Positions 1 through 14,399 of a DNA stretch of 64,000 bases are shown here, piece by piece. Within the stretch, counting starts at the first letter, position 1; each line of letters begins with the position of its first letter. A program made the translations under genes and the position numbers. The notes beneath the pieces were generated by a model. It was not told the origin of the DNA. It searched no databases and saw only the letters and a list, made by a program, of their open reading frames with translations. Source of the stretch: Pempheris klunzingeri (lineage: Eukaryota; Chordata; Actinopteri; Acropomatiformes; Pempheridae); the NCBI RefSeq assembly GCF_042242105.1, contig NC_092013.1, positions 7,358,730 to 7,422,729 of the forward strand, read 5' to 3'.

Positions 1-1963
1 TTAACTCTGGCACAATGAAATATAGATTAGTAGAGATAATATTTGAGGAGCGGGTTAAGGTGATTGAACTTGCATCACATTATTATCATATTAATCATCT
101 AATTACCTGAAATGGCAATTTATGTGAAAAAACATACAATCAACATAAAAAATCTCCTCTTTGAAACGTAAACTTACATCAAAAAGAAGGCTAAGATTTT
201 TTCCTCCAAAGAAAATTGTTAGAAAGTGGATGGATAGAAATAAAACAATAAAACCTCACTGTATTCAATTTTAGTTTTAATTAGAAACAAATAAAGAACA
301 AACTGGTTCTTCACAACAACCTTGTGTCCAGTTTAAAGGTTCCTGTTGCTCTTATTGGCTCGAACCACCGTAAATGGCACCAAATTCACCTCTGCAACTC
401 TGAATAAATGAAACACCATCTGAATCTGCTTCATGTCATGTTTATAATGTGACATGAATATCTCTTAAGTCAGGTTGGCAAACTGATGACTTGTCTAAAA
501 TCACCCAAATAACAGCTGAAAAAAATGGGTCTAAGGCTTTTGCCAAATGAATGGAATTCTGATATTTCATACTGTTATTACTCTTACTAACGATAATAAG
601 ACTAATACCAACAATAATAACAACAGGCTCGCTTTCTATGTTGTATTGTAATGAAAATAACTGTCACTACATTCTGTATGATGATGCTCTCAGTTTATCA
701 GTTTAATGCTAAATACAAACAGAACCTACATGCTACAATCTGCATATTGTGATTATTGTTTTAATTTAAAGATTCCCTTTGGACCACAAAAATACAATTT
801 CATAGTCGTGTACTTCCACTATTTGTCATGGGTGAGTCATCTTGTTCATCTACTTGCACTCCAGTCTCACAAACAATTGTCCAACAATTGACAAGGTGGG
901 AACACCCAGAGAGCAGTAAAGCCAAACTCTGAGAAAGTCTCTTCAGAAACCTGAGAGATGTCGCAGACAGTCTGTGACCTCCATCTGCTCCGTCCTGTTT
1001 GCGCTTGGCAGCATGGTGACAGCCTTCCTTCGTCTTTGCAGGTGTACAGTGGGGCAACAAGTGCTGTGAGACAAACAAATCATCCCTTCTTCAGGCGTTT
1101 CTAATGTTTTGGAGTTTGTGTTGTTCTTTTTTGTGTTTGGTTTTGTCTATTTATGACCAAATATCAAAGTGTTGAATCCTCTTCTAATAATTCAGTTACT
1201 TGAAATGGAGGCACGTGTAATGAGTTTATGTCATGTTATTGATCAATTATCTCCTAACCTTTGCTTAAATCAATATTGCCAATACTGTATTCTGCGTGCG
1301 TGTTGACTTCCCAGTTTCCTCTTAATCCTCTGTTCTAATTATCACATCCCTTATCTGAATCACTTTCATCCACCGTGAACTCTTTATTTGAAACTTTTGA
1401 TCCATCTGTGAAAGCTGTTTGCTCAACTGTATAACGCCTTGGTTTTAATTTATCCAACTACCTTTGTCTAATGCATTTCTCTTGTCAAGTGAAGGCAGTT
1501 CAGTTCAGGAAGCACTTCTGGGAATAACCAACAGATAAAGAGCAAACTTCTTCTCTTGTAATCCTGCTCTCCTGCCCATCTCATTTCCTGTCCAAATAAA
1601 ATTCTCGGTCCAAGCAGGATCTCATTTCCAGCGCTGTTTGGGCATTTTCTTGCTGAATGACCATTTCAGAGCCCTTGGAGTTTAGCCAATGACTCAATAT
1701 CAGCTTTTTCCCTCTTGTTTGTAAAGGTACCTCTTTGATCTTAACTTGGAAATCAAAGAGTTTCCAAACAATTGCTTCAAATTCTGTCTTTGCTGTAGAT
1801 CCATCCTTAATAAATACATCCATAATGTAGCACTTACTTCACTGAAGCAACATAAATGGATAGGAGGAGTTGCTTACCTACAGTGCATCATATCCAGACC
1901 CATGGTCTGTTTTTCTCAAACCACTCTCCCAATTTTAAAATCTAATTTCTCTCATGTGCATCC

Positions 1964-2008
1964 CTGTAAATAATGTGCATCACCATGATTGATGCACATT
2001 ATTTACAG
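1964..2008. repeat. Perfect hairpin, 19-bp arms
   Basis: CTGTAAATAATGTGCATCA (1964-1982) and its exact reverse complement (1990-2008) flank a 7-base loop CCATGAT. It has no T-run as in a Pol III unit, and no known family is recognised. Confidence 0.9.
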
Positions 2009-2135
2009 CTTCAGTTTTTCATACTGTGCCCTCAAATTTCAGATAAAATAATGACATAATTCATCGCATGCGTTCACTGGTTAAGTGTTTTCCACACTTG
2101 AGCAGTGCTGGAGTCCTCGTCCTTTAATCTATAGT

Positions 2136-2215
2136 GCAATCATCAGGTCAAAATCTAAATTAGACAGTCCCATCAGCCTCTGCTGTATTTTGTGTGCTGT
2201 GGTGCTATTTATCGC
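2136..2215 (+). repeat. Fragment of the same teleost interspersed repeat
   Basis: AATCATCAGGTCAAAATCTA followed by CCCATCAGCCTCTGCTGTAT matches the 3' half of the family seen at 54570 and 9530. Only about 80 bp remain. Confidence 0.5.
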
Positions 2216-3589
2216 CACCGGCCATTGTTTTTACAACTCACCACAAATTGAGGCCACATTCTGATGATTGTAGTCAGATATATGAGCAAGGATGGTTCAA
2301 GTGCTCATTGTAGATGTAATTCAACACCAGTTTAAATTTAATATCAGCTAGCCATCAAAAAAAAAGAAATCTCTTTCCCTGAAGCACAAGTTCGAGGTGC
2401 ATCATTCAAATTACAGTTTAATTGGCAGGCCGGTCAAATCCTCAGTGAAAATCCAATACCAAATCTTATTCAGCAGTGCGCTTTTATATCTCTGGTTCAA
2501 TCAGCAAATGAAGTAGCCTCGATAAGATGTTATAAAACTCATACATTTTAACAAGTACTCAGACTCTCTCCTTGACTGGCCTGTTCTCAGACCACCGCCT
2601 GTCCAGCCCCATCAAGCTGTGAACGGTCAGAAAACACGGGGTTAATCAGTGTCACTAATGGAGGTTGGGCTGCCTGGAGACATGGCCATTACCTCTGGAA
2701 GAGGGGATCATGGGGTGTAGGATTGTACCGTCAGGAGGAATTTAAATCGTGTTTCCTTCATGCTTGAAGGAAGTGGGAACACTAAGAGAATAAAATTAAC
2801 ACCTTTCTCTAAAGAGGCTGATTTATTTATTCAAAAATAACTTAATATATTTCTGTTTTACAGTAAAGTCATATTATACTAAGATAAAGAAATTAGGTAC
2901 GACTACACGACTACACGAGAGTGAACAAGCATCTTTCCCAAAATGTGAAACTTTAAGTCAAGGAACCACTTTTGGATTGATAATAACTTGTTTTAACAAG
3001 ATAAACAGAAGGCTTGCCTCTCTTTGAATAGATCCAGTGGCAGATTATTCTGATTATTCTCGGTAGAAAGGCTTCAGTACAAAATCACAGCAGTATGCTA
3101 ATGATAGTGCAAAGCACTTCATTACATTTGTATTCAAGAACAGACCTGCCATTGAGGACACCCATCCTCAAGCAATTAAACTGTGGTCTGTTCCAGTTAA
3201 AAGTTATTTATAAGACATACTGTATACTTTGGATGCTCTGTGTCTTTTAATAAGCCACAGAGAGTCTGAGCTTTAAAATCATCGCTCCTTTTGTTGAGTA
3301 TTGAGTGATCTCTCTGGCTGTCATTGAGATGCAAAGTGGCAGTGAGTGGAACCAGTACAGCTGTGGTCCACTGCCTGCAGCTGCTGCGCTGAGAGCACAG
3401 ATTATCAATAAATCTGAATCAGACAGCGCCAAATTACCTTTACCCTTGCTCGCTGGAATAATTATGTTAGACAGGGGACAGTGATTTGGAACGAAAAAAG
3501 TTGGGTCCATAATAAGAGTTCAAAATATACCTTGGGCAGGTGTAGTCTCTACTACCACATCCAATTAAAGAGTAATTTATCATTGCAGT

Positions 3590-3662
3590 TCTGATTGTAC
3601 AGCACTTGTAACTGCTGTTGCTTTTAAATGTGTTTTATAAATAAAGTTGGATTGGATTGAAA
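3590..3662 (+). mobile_element. LINE-type 3' tail fragment
   Basis: AAATGTGTTTTATAAATAAAG followed by a short TTGGATTGGATTGA run is the usual end of fish L2/Rex-type LINEs with a microsatellite tail. Nothing coding remains. Confidence 0.5.
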
Positions 3663-6600
3663 TAACTAATTGTGTATATTCAGCCAGCTCAAAGCAAAGA
3701 TCTGACATTCACTTGTGGTTAATCTGTCAATACATGTCAACATGTTGCAACTGATAAACTGATTAGTCTGATTAGAATTTGAATTTATCCTGCTGATAAA
3801 CATCATGTGTGTTGGTATTATTACAACAACAGAGTGCAATAGAATGATGACTTCACATAAGATATATGTTAGTACCGTAAATTCATTGGTTTTGTTCTTC
3901 ATGGAAATTGTTGATAATAAAAGACAGAATGATGAGGATTTAAACTCAAGAGTGTTCAAGTGCAGAGCAGCATCACAGGGAGGAATAAATAGATTAAAAA
4001 AAGGTAACGTAGCTGCCAGGTGCTTTCTCACTGCCAGTATTGCTACAGTACACCCACCTGCTACCTCTCAGCTGAGGTTAATTTTGTTGCTGCACATCAA
4101 TTTCTGTTGTCGATTTCCAACACAACTGGTGGCTAAAGTCAAACGTACTTGCACGCACACTCGCAGGACAAGTGGAGAAAGAGTGCAATTATTTTTTACA
4201 CCTTTCATGAAGTAGAGACCTCAGTGAAAGTTGGCCAGAGGCTGGTGAACTCCTGGTGGACCGGGACTGTCTGTATGACTGATGTTCTGTAGTTGGAGGA
4301 GAACAAATGAATTTTCTATATTTGTAGCTGATCAAAAAGCAGCATCCAGTCCCCTCAGACACAGCAGTTCACTGCAGCTCAGTGGATCTGAGCACATTGT
4401 GAAGAAGAGCTGTGTGTTGACAGAGAGGCTGCTTTTCTAAATGGCCTTTAAATCCGTCACGGTTTCTTCTATTATGCATGCTTCCAGCAATTAGCTTTCA
4501 ACTGCTAATGCTATAGGGCTGTCAAAGGGAAAGACTCAGTTTCATAGCTTGAATTAGATTGAATAATAACAGCCATAACTATGCAGCCTTATTTTTGGGA
4601 CACCACATTTTCTGTCTCTACAGAGCAATTAAAGACCTGCAGTGTTGGCAGGAAAAGATGTCTCTCTTTACTTAATACGTGTTTGCTCGCTTGCTACTTC
4701 TCAAATCTCTTCCTTGTGTCGTAAGATGGAGGAACTAAGATGAGATGAAAGGATGCCAATAAAGAAGGTGGGGAGACATGTAGGGAATTGGGATTTAACC
4801 TGCTGTGCCCCAATTCCATAATTCTGTGCATGTTTTGGATATGTAGTGTGTGTGTATGCCGGGAAAGTGACAAATTAAGAGCTCAGAGGAAAAGGAGAAG
4901 CTGTGGTGAAAAAAAAGTTCCAACACCTCAAAACAAAACAAAAAAGTCACCAAATCTTTCAATTAACATTTTTTTTTGTCTGTTTGTGAAGTTTGTTTGG
5001 CACAGGTATTCTTTTCACACAGTTGTTATACCAAATATACTACATAGTGGATGGAGTTCCTATCTAAAATAGACTTTACTCTCTGTGCTTGGTTGTACCT
5101 CACCTGTCCACTAGATGTCCTCAGTGATTTTCACGACTCTGTAGATCACCTGACGTTCCTTGTGATCCCTCTGCCTGCAAAGCTGCTACTCATTTTTTCA
5201 TCTATTTTTGCGTGTTATTACTGCATGAACATTAGTTTCCTCCTTAGATTTGCATTGTTGTTTATGTTGACTATAGCTGCAACAGTGTCTCCTTACCTGC
5301 AGAGTTTAACCTGTAGGTTCCTCCTTCCTGCTGACTGTGTTCCTGCCTCTTGTTGACTGTCACCCTGACCAATAAAAAGCCCTTTGACCTGTGTACATAC
5401 TGCTGTGATACATCCATTGTATGTTTCACATAAATACCTGTGTCAAAGTTGCTTAATTTTGAACTGTGTCTATGCTTTGTCTCAAAAAGTGAGTGATGAG
5501 CGTGACTTGTAAAGTTAAGGTATGTGTTAATCTCTCATCTCTCGTCTGTTTTCTCCTAACTGAGGTGATCATTTCACCCTGATAGGTGCCAAAGCGACAG
5601 CCTGTCGCTGACACTTTACACCCCCTTCTTCCGCTGGCACCTCCCTGCTTGTGACACACTATCATTTTCCCCTCCAGCGGTTTTCAATTTAGATTGCTAA
5701 AACCAGCATGTTCTTTATAGACAGCAGGGAAGTAAATCTTAAAAGCTGCTGTGAAAGCACAGTGACAGTGTACCCTGTAAAGCTTTTCGGTTTGACCAAG
5801 GGTCATGAGCCAGGCTGATCTGATAGAAGTTGACATCCCATTAGTCTTGCATAACCTCACGGACACCACACAATGTGATTTGGTTTTCTCTTGTTAGATT
5901 TGTCCTCTGCTATAAAATAAGTGTGTAATAAGAAAAGTGTGTACTGCACTCGGGCCAGTGCTATGTTCAGGATCATACATGTGTCCGAATGTTGTAGAAA
6001 ACAAGATAATCAGGTTTTCCCTTATTGAATATTCTTTGAAAAACGGTGCCACACTTCAAGCAGAATCTGGTATCTGGCTGCCTCTTTTTTCTTCTCCAGC
6101 CACATCCAAATGGATATTCACATTACAGATAGCAGATTAAGAGCACCTATTGATTTCTTTTAGGTAAGTATTAATTTTCTTTGCTGATCATGGTCTTACT
6201 GGCATGCGAGCCCAGCGCAGTGTCTCTACTATTATTCAAAGTTAGGAATTAGGCTTGAAATTAAGGGTCTATTTGGTAAATGGTCTATATTTGTAAATTG
6301 GGGACAAGTCCAAGGACACTTTGACATGCTGGATAAGCCAGAAGCAACACTGCCAGAGATTGAACCAAACTGTGTTTGTGGGAATCTGTTGAGGGATCAT
6401 GTTTCTGTGTCATCAGTTACAATTTGGGACAAAATGCAACATAAAAAAGGCTGCAATCATCTGAGTAAAACTTGTTTCATTCCTTAGGTTACATCATTGA
6501 ATTTTTGAAGGCATTAATAAAGTTAGTGGTGCTTCATCATGGTTAAAGTAATAACACATGGATGAGGTCAGGGAATGACCATGGCCAAATACATCGACAG

Positions 6601-9529
6601 AAAATGAAAAACGGTCTCCCATGTTAAAATTTCACGTTTTGTTGATTCATCCATCCACCTTGACCTCCTTTCTGTGCAGATTTTGTCGCTTTATAACACC
6701 ACCTGACTTCCTCCTTTGTTCCCATTATAATTACGACAGCTGCTAGAGGGCACTATCACTTCAACATAAATATATGTATACATAGTTTGGTGCACTTGTG
6801 GAAACAGCTGATGCTGTTGTTCTACTTGGGAGGACAGTCTTGTTTTTCTGTCTGAACAAGACCTGAGACTGTTTTTTACATACCTGTATCCACAGACAAT
6901 TTCTGATTCCACACATACAATCTGTTGGACACAAAATCTGTCTCTTTTAGATAGAAGCGAAGCCAGATGAAATTCCCTCGTTGTTTGTCAGTGGTGTGGA
7001 CGTGTATGAAGTGATGACCAGGGGAGATTTTTCCCCTCTGTTGCCATAAACAAGCCCTACAGGAAAGAGGGCAAAATGAAACCCCAGAACAATTACCTAT
7101 GCTTTCGCTATGGGACATCTATTACCTGATAAGGTCAGCGCTCATTCGTCTCCTTAAACACACCGTCAGCTGTTGGCGAGCAGGGAGGTTGTGCTGTGAT
7201 GATCAGACACGGGGAGGAACCGGACAGAGCGCAATCACAGGGGTGCCTTAATGAACAGAGGGACTGTTTTCATCAGCACATGCCGGGAGAAATCCTCCAT
7301 CATCACGACAGACTGGACTCACCTGGGGCTTGAATGTGAAATGGTTTCTTCCAATTCAGCTAGCAAGCACACTGAGCAGATTCCTCATGTTTTGTTGTTC
7401 GGTATTGTTTCTGGTTCATTGTACCTGGAAGGAGAATTCATCTTTTAAATTTAGATCAATGCTGTGAAATTCATCTCTACTGATCTGTGTGTTACATATG
7501 GGACACTATCAAGAACAATCAACTGCAGATTGTGTCTGGTTTACCTGTTTTCCAGCTAAACTGGACAGTCAAAATTAATCAGCTTGGATACCTTGGAGAA
7601 AAGTTGGCACATATTTGCCCTGTTTATAGCTTTTAACAATTAGACTCAGATTCTATTGTTATTGTCATATTTATTCTCAAGCGGTTTATTGCTATTTGTT
7701 ATTCTTGTTATCATCTTAAGGTCTCAATCTGGTAGGAAGATACTACACATGTAATATCCAATTTCCAATTTGGCCACAATACAAAAGTTGCACGCACTGC
7801 AACACTGCACTACATTGTACAGTATTTTCGATGCAAAAAAGTTTCCATATGTTTTACAGAGTACAACAAAAAGGATTAGAAACTGTCCTAAGTCTCTCAC
7901 TGAAGTAAGACCTCATTAAAAGTTAACAATGTAGAATTTCCTTTACTCTTGTTTTCTACCCTCTCAGCTTCTTATACATGGTCTGTTACCGCTGTTGCTC
8001 TGGGTGTCGATAGAGATTTTCATGCAATAGATTGCAAAGTCAAAGACACCAATCAACATCAGCAGCCGCAATTGATCTGTCTGATAATGAGTCAAGATAG
8101 CCACTTTCCACTGGGTCCCAAGGCGTAACGCATCAATACACACAGCATTTAAAAACTTTTTGCTACACAAACTTGCATTAAGAAAATCCTTGATGCTAAT
8201 TCAATGCAATTCTGATAACAATATACACATTTTATGTCTACTACTACTATCAGCTCCTAAATAATACCGCCTACTAAATTCTTCTATGACAGTATGTGTT
8301 TGCTTAAAAAACATGATAATATAGGTTAATAAATGTTTAATATTTAATTATTCTATTTGTTTCATCTTCAATGAAGCATTTCTTATGTTGCAAAATGCTG
8401 AGAGATGAGAACCTGAGATGTCAGACAGTAGCTAAAAAGTGCTTTCTTGTGAGCTAAAATAACTGATGCTTGAGAATAGTTATGCTTTGGAGGGGTACAT
8501 GCTGAGAGATAATGAACCTGTAAAATAAACAGTCACAGTTGTATGCCTCCATCAAAATCCTTACTGAAGTTCATTGCAGATTGAGCTCAAAGAGTCAAGC
8601 CGGGTAACATCACAATTATTACAACAACAAAAAAGAAAAAGAACATTAATTAAAGTTTTACACCAGAAAAAAAAGGTGTATTCAGCTGTTGGGGAACATG
8701 GTGCTCTGCTGCATCATTAGTAAAGAGATAAGGTGCAATGATTCTACAGCCAAATACAGAGTCAGCACTATAAAATGCATTTGGCTGATGTCCACCACAG
8801 TGGTGGCAAAGGAAGGGCAGCTTTATCCCTCCCAAACATCTTCACTTGTGTGTGATCCAATTAAATGAATTTGTCTTGGTAGTAGGTCCTTTAGCACAGA
8901 GGCCTGTTGCAGTGCAGTGTGCTGAGCTTTTACACTGTGGGGTTTCTCTTAATGGTGCAGTAAGTAAAGGGTAAGTGGCAGACTGTAGCAAAACTAGGAC
9001 TCAGGTAACATTATTGTCAAGAGTCGCTTTCATAAACTCTAAAGCTGCACTGCATGTGAGTGTTTTATGTTAAAATTCAACCATGTTATTGATTTGTTTG
9101 AATAATTGAAGCACAGTTAATCCCCTCTGGTGAAAGCTATAAAATTTGCCCTGTTTGCCCAAAGAGAATTTCTTTTCTATGCCTCACCAATGGCAGGAAG
9201 GGAAAAAAATCACACACAGGGAAATACAAATAATATATTGCATTGCTCACACGCTTAAACCTGAAAGGAGATATTCTCTATTGCAAAAGACTTTACTAAA
9301 CTGAAAGTGCTCCTGCATTATATATAAGTTATTATATGTGTTTTTTCCTCTATTTCTTTACAGGAATAAATTTTACTGCCACAACAGCAGCTCTCTGAGG
9401 ATGTACTAAGGCACAGCTATGCTTCAGCCGAAATGCTAATGTCATTGAGCTAAAATACTCTGATGATAATGATAAATGACAATAAGCAGATAAAATGTTT
9501 TCCACATCCACCGTCTTATATTATCGTGT

Positions 9530-9992
9530 TTGGATGCTAATATTATCAAATCAGAGCTAAATATGAGTACAGCTGAGACTGATGGGAATTGTAGATATAT
9601 GTCCATTAACCAAAGTATCGGACAAACATTTTGATCTCACAGTGGCTCTAGATAATAATCAAGTAATCTACAAAGTGATTATAGTTAATCCTGTGAAGAA
9701 AATGTCCATGGCAATCCATCAAACAGCTGTCAAGAAAGTTAACTCAAGTGACCACAAATGTCAACCTTGAGGTAGCACTAATTAAAATGTTTGAGTCATG
9801 CCGATACATCATCTGGGAATCATGACTATCTGTACAAAGTGTGTCGATCCATGAGGTACAGTTAAGATATATCACTGGATGAGTGAAAACTTGCTGGTGG
9901 CACTAAATTAGTCAGGGGGCCACCAAAGTCAGTGGATACATCCTCTCGGGACCATGCATGTCTGTTTCAAATGTCCATCCAATATTATATAC

Positions 9993-10066
<74 letters not shown>

Positions 10067-10150
10067 GTATATAATATTGAGATATTTCAGTCTGGGTCAA
10101 CGGGGTGGCCCACATTACAATCCCTAGAGCTTTACCACTAGTGCAGCATG
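9530..10150 (-). repeat. Teleost interspersed repeat, long copy with (TA)n expansion
   Basis: Landmarks GCTGAGACTGATGGGAAT, ATGGCAATCCATC, GAGATATTTCAGTCTGG and CAATCCCTAGAGC recur in order in a repeat I know to be abundant in percomorph fishes. The same family occurs here at 2136, 54570 and 60040. The long (TA)n array at about 9998-10062 has grown inside it. No reading frame is conserved, so I do not assign a transposon class. Confidence 0.65.
9981..10078. repeat. (TA)n microsatellite inside a palindrome
   Basis: A TA array of about 65 bases is bounded by AATATTATATACTATT (9981-9996) and its exact complement (10063-10078), so nearly the whole 98 bp is self-complementary. Tyr/Ile repeat reading frames across it are artefacts of the repeat. 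Confidence 0.9.
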
Positions 10151-12979
10151 TCACAGGCAGATTGCTAAACCATTTAGTGAGATCACCACATTTGATTTCT
10201 GGGTACTGAAGTTAAGTTGTTCCAGTCAGTGTAGCTGAGTTGATGTTGCTGTTTCTATCCAGCTGCTGGACGTGACATCTGGACAACCTCAGTGGCATCT
10301 GTACCACCACCCAACATTAAAAGTACGTACCCCCACCATCTCCTCATTCAGTTCAGTCAATCATTAACACCCCATCATTATCAAACATGTTTCAGCGAGT
10401 GGAAGTTGAAAGGGTACGAAAGGCGTGGAGACACAGGTGACTGTAGGTCTTATCTAGACCCTCCAGCTGTGCCCCAGTTACCCATCACTGCTTCTGGTAA
10501 CAGGAATTTAGTTCACAGAGTTTAAAATTAGCCCGGGCATCTATCATTTCCCATCGGCTGAATAGGTTGGTGTCGGAGCCCTGGCGTAGGCAATCTGTCT
10601 CCTCACGTCTGTCTGTCCTGCCTCAAAGCACCATCACTCAAACACACCATCTTGTCACTGAGGACAGAGCCAGTGCCAGTGGAGCAGAGAAACAATGCTT
10701 TAGGACACATAAGCAAACATTCATTTAACGCATACTCTGTGGTGAGCATCAACAATGACAAAGAAAGTATAACTCTGAACTTATACAGAACTAAAAAGGC
10801 AAGGAGATTACTTTTGTTGTCATTTTTAAAGTTATTTACAAGAAAGAAATACATATTTTACATAATTTAAAATGCATCTGCTGACATTTAATTCAATCAA
10901 ACGCCTGGTGAAGATCAGATACTGCATCTACAAAAAAGAAGAGCTTCACATTTTTTTTCCCACTGAGGCCAAAGCTGCAAGAGCATGGCTGACATCACTA
11001 TAAATCTCCTTCTGTTTAAGAGCTGGAGTGTCTGAGCTCTGGACAAGAGCTACAGCACATCAGCTGGAGGGCACGGACCGGCAGCGCTAGCACAAGGCAG
11101 CCGATCACTCAGCTGGCGTCAACTATGTGGGTTAATATACTGTGACATTACACACGTACCTCATTTTGCAGTACCCCCAGACAATGGAATAACACACCTG
11201 CGGCCCAAGGATTTGTAAATGCAGCCCAGCAGCAATTTCCTTTGAAATCACATCTTCGTCACAGGGGCTTTTGTTATGAGACCTTTACTAATTTTGCATA
11301 TCTAAAACTTCAGTATAGCCTATTTGCTTGGTGGCTATGAAACCACTTCATTTCTTTTAGGTAATTTTTATTTGTTTGATTAATTTACACATTTTTATTG
11401 TCGGAATTCTTTTCCCCAATTATTTCTGTATTTCTTTTTTTCTAAGTAATTCTGATGGGACTCATAACTGACCTTTACAAGCAACCTTTACAGTAAGCAT
11501 TACACAGCATCATGTCAGTAAAATCAGTGATTACATAATTTAGCATTCAGTTATGCTGCAGGGAAAATTACCTTTGCTTACCACAAATAAGCAAATTCAG
11601 ATTTACATCCACAATATCATCTGCATCATCAATATGGACACTGATGCTGCAGGACGAGTCCACAGTAACCCTGTACGTGCCTCTTATTTTGCAATGAATT
11701 TCTTTGTGCTACTTTGTGGTGTGACTGAGCATTACAGTAAGTTACTCCACTCTAACAGGTGCAACAAAACTAACAGGAGAGTGACACTGATGATAATCAA
11801 GCTCAGACTGTACAAGCCTGCACCATCAACAGTAAATAAAGATGGACGACCTGACAGCTCCCTAAAAATGAAGCCAAAACATCAAAACATCTATACGCTA
11901 TATATGGTTTCTCTCATTTTAGGTTGTTCTTATCACACTGTTGTTTGTTCAAGAGTTAATTTTTCTGATCTATAAAATGGTCGTGAAATGTCAGAGGGTG
12001 AAACTCCAAATGATGTCCCCAGCGCAAGAAGGCAACAGCCATAGCCGGGATATTTTGGCTTCATTTTTGTACAGTAGGGGGAAGAGGACACATGTTGTCT
12101 ATCCTTATAGACAGTCAATGACCTACACAGAGGAGAGATCTAATCAGGCACAGTAAAGGGAAACACCTGTGTTGGTATGCAGGAACTTGAAAGCAGCAAA
12201 CAGCTGTTTTGATCAAAAAAACACCATACACTACTTGTTCAGCACCAAACAACTAAACAAACAAAGTTAACGACTGACTTGTGCTCATTCAGTGGACAAA
12301 GAGCCATATATTTCTTTCAGGAGTTGGTGGAGCCCAAAAATGGAGTAAAAAGAGAATGAATTTTGAACTTTCATTTGCCAGGTAGCCACAAACACAGCTC
12401 CAAATGAATGATAATGTTGCTCCGTAACTGCTGGGTGACTAGATAAACAAGCAACTATTTGCTAAGAAGATCAGTCACAGTAAATTGTGCCTTCTGTTAA
12501 CACCTCAGCTGAAATACACTGGCGTACTACAAAAGTTATTTCATCATTCCCTATCGAACTTCCTAGGTTTGGGTTATGTATGCTCTTTGTGGACATGCTA
12601 ACTTGATGTTTACTGGCCCTGCAATTCCAGAAGATCCCAAATCTTTACAGATGTCACATGTTGATATACTTCTGTTTAAAATAATAGCTGCGAGGAATCT
12701 AGTGGAAAGCACAACCGCAAATATTTGCTAATGGTGGAGTACTGGATATTGTTCTACACAGAAAAACTTCATGTGTCCTACATAAAAAGCATGTATACAG
12801 AGCTTCACCTTGTGAACTCTTTCGTGGGAACTGACACTCGGTTATTTTTTTTAAGAAAGAAAAAAATGGGCATAATCAGGGTTACTATTATAACATTACT
12901 ATCTAATTATAAATGTATTAGGGGTTCTGAAAATTGTAATGTAAAACTCAGTAACTTTATCTTTTTCCTAGAAGTTATT

Positions 12980-12981
<2 letters not shown>

Positions 12982-13016
<35 letters not shown>
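12982..13016. repeat. (CA)n microsatellite
   Basis: Uninterrupted CA dinucleotide run of about 17 units. Confidence 0.95.
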
Positions 13017-13018
<2 letters not shown>

Positions 13019-14399
13019 CTCATTACAACCTGACAAAGACACTAAGTGATTTGACCCATTAACCACTCCACATGCAGCACACGGCTCTTCAGCATTCCCA
13101 ATCGTGGCTGCTGATATTCACCAGTATCGATCAAAGTGTCTGGGTTTGTGGAAGGTGTAATGTTTATTGATCATGGTGCTGGGCTCAGGTTAAGGGTAAG
13201 GTCAGTCTTTTCAATCGCTCCTGAGGATTTCTTCCAGTCCTGTAAAAGAATCCCCCCCCTCCCACTCTGCCCCTTCAGTCAATAGCTCATTATTGTGCTT
13301 CTTCACGCAGCAGTAGGGGCAAAGAAAACAAAGGTCATTTTCTGTGGAAGGACCAGCCTCCTAATGAACTTTTCTCTGCTATGCAGTGATTGAGATGGCC
13401 GTGCACAGAGGTGTCTTTTCTGAAAACCTGATTCAGGAGAAAATAAAAGCAGACAGAAGCTCCGTAAAGTGTCAGAATGATTAGACTTTATGCTTAACTC
13501 AATTAACATAATATAAGATATCTTCATCTTAGACAACCTAAAATAAGTATGCTGGATAGCTGGATACATACAGTTCACTGTACAAAGCATAACATTTAAG
13601 CCTGCAATACGTATTGAATCCCATCATCATATCAAGTTATTATATGACTAATATTTGGCCTTTCTGTTTCTATGGGCTTCAGACTGGACATGCACTGTAA
13701 TGTTAAATAATGGGATAAGATGAGGTCATAAAAGTTACAGTGTGCTTTAAACAGTAACAATTTTACCAGTGAAAGCACAATAAGACAATCAATCATAATG
13801 TATTATAGGTATGCAATTGACATTTTAACCATTGTAATGCTTACAATTTTTTAAAATCATAGAATTACAAATATATACCACCTTGCCACATGCTGCTGTT
13901 TTTTGTGGGGTTTTTTTTTTCAAATATATTCATTTGATTTTCATCGCTTCTCTTCTCAAAAAGTCTATTTGTTCTTTAATCTTTTATGGTTTATATTCTC
14001 CACCCATATCAAACCATTCTTTATGAGGGGTCTCATGACTGAATATGGTTTTTATGTTTTTGCTCTGCCAGTAGTATTATCTGTACTTTGCACAGACCAT
14101 TTCCTTTCCTTCCCACTCTGTCTTTCAGATTATCCACTAAATCATAGAGTGCAGGTTTATGCCCAGCTGCAATGTGTTGGGAGACGGCTTTTAGGGTACC
14201 AAATGTGCATTTAGACACGCGACTCCTCGTCTTTCTTGTTCCTTTTTTTGTTGCAACTTTGTTTGAGAAGACTTTTAATACTCTTGATCATCAGGAAATG
14301 AGCAGAAAGTCAGCAAAGATGAAATAGAATAATCCAAATTATTCATGTGAGATTAATTTCAGAAACCATTTCAAAGTTTTTGCAATCAGTGATAGAGCT

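Larger units (their letters stand above)
1..9529. other. Gene-free flank, left part
   Basis: No exon with family motifs or credible splice structure was found on either strand. All open frames are short and unlike known proteins. Contents that can be named are the hairpin at 1964, the repeat fragment at 2136 and the LINE tail at 3590. A TTTCTTTTAGGTAAGTA string at about 6154-6170 looks like fused acceptor and donor sites but has no gene around it. Confidence 0.5.

Noticed and set aside
3666..4031. 121-residue minus-strand frame and overlapping plus-strand frame at 3805-4215
   Set aside because: No recognisable domain or homolog features, AT-rich random-like composition and no duplicate in the window.
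6154..6170. Fused acceptor-donor string resembling a recursive splice site
   Set aside because: No gene is detectable around it, so a chance match is more likely.
9912..10154. Tyr/Ile repeat open frames on both strands
   Set aside because: Products of the TA microsatellite, not protein-coding.
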